NCBI GenBank assembly: GCA_022925895.1
Contig: JAKSYS010000880.1
Location: 1-10,699 of the forward strand
DNA: 10,699 bases
Origin: Fragilaria crotonensis
Taxonomy: Eukaryota; Bacillariophyta; Fragilariophyceae; Fragilariales; Fragilariaceae
Reading direction: 5' to 3'
Positions 8,297 through 10,699 of this stretch are shown piece after piece (position 1 is the first letter of the stretch; the number at the start of each line of letters is the position of its first letter). Under the pieces are notes generated by a model that searched no databases, had not been told where the DNA came from, and saw only the letters and a program-made list of their open reading frames with translations. The position numbers and the translations under genes are program-made.

Positions 8297-9217
8297 ATGG
8301 AAGGTGCAGGACGTGAAGGACGCGGCGAGGGTCGTGGTCGTGGTGGCTTCGGCCGTGGTGGACGTGGAGAAGGACGCGGCCGTGGTGGACGCGGTCGTGG
8401 TCGTGGTGGTCGCGACGGTGGACGCGACGAGAATGTGTGGACACCAGTCACCAAACTCGGACGTCTTGTGAAGGAGGGAAAGATCGGATCCATCGAAGAG
8501 ATCTTTCTTTACTCTCTTCCAGTCAAGGAGGCTGAGATCATTGATTATTTCCTCAAGGACAAGCTGCAAGATGAGGTCATGAAGATCATGCCTGTTCAGA
8601 AGCAATCCTCTGCTGGTCAGCGTACTCGCTTCAAGGCTTTCGTCGCTCTCGGTGACAATGCCGGACACGTGGGTCTTGGAGTTAAGTGCGCCGCTGAAGT
8701 TGCTACTGCTATTCGTGGTGCCATCACTGCAGCCAAGCTCGCCGTCGCCCCTGTTCGTCGTGGATACTGGGGACGTACTTCCGGCCTCCCTCACACTGTC
8801 CCATGCAAGGTCACTGGAAAGTGCGCTTCCGTTTCGGTTCGTCTCATTCCTGCCCCTCGCGGTACCGGACTTGTGTCTTCCCCAGTTGGAAAGAAACTCT
8901 TGCACATGGCTGGTGTCGATGATTGCTACACCTCCACCACTGGTCACACCCGTACCACTGGTAACTTCATCAAGGCCCTGTACTTTGCGCTCCGTAACAC
9001 CTACTCCTTCTTGACTCCAGAACTCTGGAAGGAGAATGTTCTCATGCCAAATCCTTACCAAGAGCACACTGATTTCCTCGCAAGAAGAGAATCGCTTAGA
9101 AAAATGGTTTTCCCTATTTTCATCACTCATGGTGTTGCAGTGAATTTTACTACCAGGCATGCACTGTGGGCGTGCGCGGCCTCCTTATTCGGCCACCCTG
9201 GTATAAGAGTACCATGA
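8297..9217 (+). CDS. RPS2: 40S ribosomal protein S2 (uS5); apparent 3' frameshift adds a foreign tail
   Basis: The ATG at 8297 opens an arginine/glycine-rich N-terminus (residues 6-43), as in animal RPS2. The S5 RNA-binding domain follows, with [20 protein letters not shown] from residue 109 and [12 protein letters not shown] near 161. The S5 C-terminal domain follows ([39 protein letters not shown]). The protein sits at the 40S mRNA entry region and helps decoding fidelity. Family similarity ends at [11 protein letters not shown] (residue 262). The literal frame then adds 44 unrelated residues whose codons lose the strong bias of the body and look like 3' untranslated sequence. One extra A near 9083 would give DFLAKKRIA and a stop at 9097-9099, for a 267-residue protein. 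I give the literal end; 9099 is the likelier true end. It runs divergently from HGH1 and convergently with the SET gene. Confidence 0.9.
   Translation: MEGAGREGRGEGRGRGGFGRGGRGEGRGRGGRGRGRGGRDGGRDENVWTPVTKLGRLVKEGKIGSIEEIFLYSLPVKEAEIIDYFLKDKLQDEVMKIMPVQKQSSAGQRTRFKAFVALGDNAGHVGLGVKCAAEVATAIRGAITAAKLAVAPVRRGYWGRTSGLPHTVPCKVTGKCASVSVRLIPAPRGTGLVSSPVGKKLLHMAGVDDCYTSTTGHTRTTGNFIKALYFALRNTYSFLTPELWKENVLMPNPYQEHTDFLARRESLRKMVFPIFITHGVAVNFTTRHALWACAASLFGHPGIRVP
8312..8425 (+). repeat. RGG/RG repeat tract encoding the RPS2 N-terminus
   Basis: Short repeated units (GGTCGTGGT, GGACGCGG and variants) encode about twelve arginines separated mostly by glycines, including GRGRGG twice. In animals the matching region is arginine-methylated by PRMT3. 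The repeat makes the DNA GC-rich and prone to length change, and leaves open antisense frames that are not genes. Confidence 0.85.
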
Positions 9218-9276
9218 ACGTCATAATCTAGCCCATTCCTCACTGTTCATTTAGATTATCATCTCCGAAGTCTACG

Positions 9277-10617
9277 CTACGCTAGATTTACGATCTGGAG
9301 AAGTACCTTCTTCTCTTCAATTCGAAATTGAAGCGCTAGTCGCGACCGATCTCGATTCATTCCCCGCCAATCGCCACCTTTGGGGATGGTTCCCTCTAGA
9401 TCTTGCAGCAGTCTCTCGTCGTCAGCAATGCTGGTGGGACTGGCGGCAAGCTTCGTTTGTGCGACTCGTTTTATGTACGCACGAGCAGCGGCATGCTCGG
9501 GTGAACCTGTCGCGACGGCATCGCAATGGTTGTCATCATTACTGTCATTGCATGGCACTTGCGCCAGGATGCGAGAGCTGTTTTCATCCATGCGTCCTTC
9601 ACGATCCACACACACTGTACCGTCCTCTGGATTCGGCAGCGGCAACAGGACGCAGTGATGTGGATTGTTCAAAGGGACGAATCCAAACGCGGTAATGTAC
9701 AAACTATTGTCCAGCTGACCGTATTCCTCCACGACCATGTCACCAGTCTGAAAATTGCGGTCGGCATAGACTACCAGCTTGTCACTCTCCAATTTGTGAT
9801 ACGCTTCGAACAGCTTCGTGGGCGTCTCAGCCGTCGCCTCCGGACGATCTGCATGATTAATCATTTCTGCCATGGGGGACAAATACTTGATACCATCACC
9901 CAAAATCATGGCCCGTGACGAAGATAGGGCCATGAATCGATGAAACGAGGATTCTGACCAACAGGCGTCCCGGTGTTGGCCGTTGGCAGCTGGCATTCCA
10001 TTTCTGTCGTTTTGTTGCCGTAAAGCGCTTCGAACCCCTTCTATCCATATCCGATGTAACAAATTTCGCTGTGAGGCACCATACTTAGCCATGTCATCGT
10101 CATCTTGCAGCAATTGGAGTTCTTGGTCTGAAAATGTGGCCAGCCGTGGCACATCAGATGGCAGTACGTCAATGTAGGGAAGCCAGAGACTTTCGCTTCC
10201 CTTGGCACATTCCAACATCAAATCCATGGCAATCCATACGTCTTGTTGATCCAGAGGATCTTGGATAGTTCGTGAGATCGTGTCTCGGACCGACGCTGAA
10301 AATTTGAGCATGGCCTTATCCTGGGTGATTAGTAGATTCTTCGGAATTTCCAGTAGTACATCGCCTTCCCGCAGGCTACCTGCGGATACGAAAAGACCAT
10401 TGCCATTGAACTCGGAGGAGTAAACAAGAGATAGGCTAGGGGACATCCATCCCCCTTGACGACGGAACCAGTGTTGAAACGCTATGTTGGTGTCGAGGTT
10501 TGTTGGAGGCACTTGGAGATGTAACTTCCAAGAATACCAGACAAAGGCAAAGAGCCCCACTGTTACGGAAACCCATGACCAGTGTGAAGGAATTTTCATG
10601 CTATCTGTTCTCTCCAT
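9277..10617 (-). CDS. SET-domain methyltransferase, Rubisco LSMT/SETD3/SETD6 type, with N-terminal membrane anchor
   Basis: The frame is 446 residues from the ATG at 10617; a second Met at residue 7 is an alternative start. Residues 13-30 form one hydrophobic helix after a short basic stretch, a signal peptide or anchor. SET features are NGNGLFVSAG near 71-80 with VLLEIPKNLLIT after it, WLPYIDVLPSD, the LSPMAEMINHAD motif with N254-H255 that binds S-adenosylmethionine, and EEYG at 297-300 with the catalytic-type tyrosine, then YITAFGFV. The C-terminal part (ARAYIKRVAQTKL through LALQFRIEEKKVLLQIV) matches the helical substrate-binding domain. Family members methylate lysines of Rubisco, ribosomal proteins or elongation factors, or actin histidine (SETD3). 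Substrate here unknown. The domain is complete, with no break seen. The anchor suggests ER, Golgi or plastid rather than free cytosol. Confidence 0.88.
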   Translation of the reverse strand: MERTDSMKIPSHWSWVSVTVGLFAFVWYSWKLHLQVPPTNLDTNIAFQHWFRRQGGWMSPSLSLVYSSEFNGNGLFVSAGSLREGDVLLEIPKNLLITQDKAMLKFSASVRDTISRTIQDPLDQQDVWIAMDLMLECAKGSESLWLPYIDVLPSDVPRLATFSDQELQLLQDDDDMAKYGASQRNLLHRIWIEGVRSALRQQNDRNGMPAANGQHRDACWSESSFHRFMALSSSRAMILGDGIKYLSPMAEMINHADRPEATAETPTKLFEAYHKLESDKLVVYADRNFQTGDMVVEEYGQLDNSLYITAFGFVPLNNPHHCVLLPLPNPEDGTVCVDREGRMDENSSRILAQVPCNDSNDDNHCDAVATGSPEHAAARAYIKRVAQTKLAASPTSIADDERLLQDLEGTIPKGGDWRGMNRDRSRLALQFRIEEKKVLLQIVNLA

Positions 10618-10699
10618 TTTTGACTCATCCCCTTGATTGTTTGGCTTGTTGCGTTCCGATTGTTGACAATTCGTGTGTAACGATCGAAGGAGTTGGTGT

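Noticed and set aside
2876-9099. Programmed -1 ribosomal frameshifting as the cause of the three frame changes
   Set aside because: None of the sites has an X-XXY-YYZ slippery heptamer, and three unrelated genes would all need it; missing bases are simpler.
8291-9160. 289-residue open frame on the minus strand
   Set aside because: It is antisense to RPS2 and open only because of that gene's strong codon bias and RGG repeats; the protein is serine/threonine-rich with no family resemblance.

Overview
The window looks like nuclear DNA of a diatom or a close stramenopile, most like Phaeodactylum tricornutum in style. It encodes a cytosolic eukaryotic ribosomal protein (uS5/RPS2), a eukaryote-only eEF2 chaperone (HGH1), a SET-domain methyltransferase and one short GT-AG intron. 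Genes are compact, intron-poor and on both strands. The species is inferred from style, not proven. I see no rRNA, tRNA, CRISPR array or intact transposon.

Layout: (1) 197-3279 (+), a long protein with an unrecognised nuclear-looking N-terminal part fused in frame to a family 25 glycosyltransferase domain; the C-terminal 130 or so residues sit in another frame. (2) 3280-5332, about 2 kb without a convincing gene, with small tandem, inverted and palindromic repeats. (3) 5333-6690 (+), an AIFM2/FSP1-like FAD oxidoreductase with a 78-base intron and an unusual 12-cysteine tail. (4) 6810-8015 (-), HGH1. (5) 8297-about 9100 or 9217 (+), RPS2. (6) 9277-10617 (-), a membrane-anchored SET methyltransferase of the Rubisco LSMT/SETD3/SETD6 type. 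HGH1 and RPS2 are head to head over 281 bases. The oxidoreductase/HGH1 and RPS2/SET pairs are tail to tail.

How the genes relate: HGH1 (folding of elongation factor 2) and RPS2 (40S subunit) both serve translation and probably share a promoter. Some relatives of the SET protein methylate ribosomal proteins or elongation factors, but its membrane anchor argues against a simple cytosolic role here. The glycosyltransferase and the oxidoreductase have no evident link to the others.

Three conserved plus-strand genes each seem to lack one base (near 2881, between 6025 and 6079, and near 9083), all of the same sign. Sequence or consensus error is the most economical explanation. I found no multi-gene 'system'. 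The best biological leads are the glycosyltransferase fusion, the cysteine-rich tail and the membrane-anchored SET protein.
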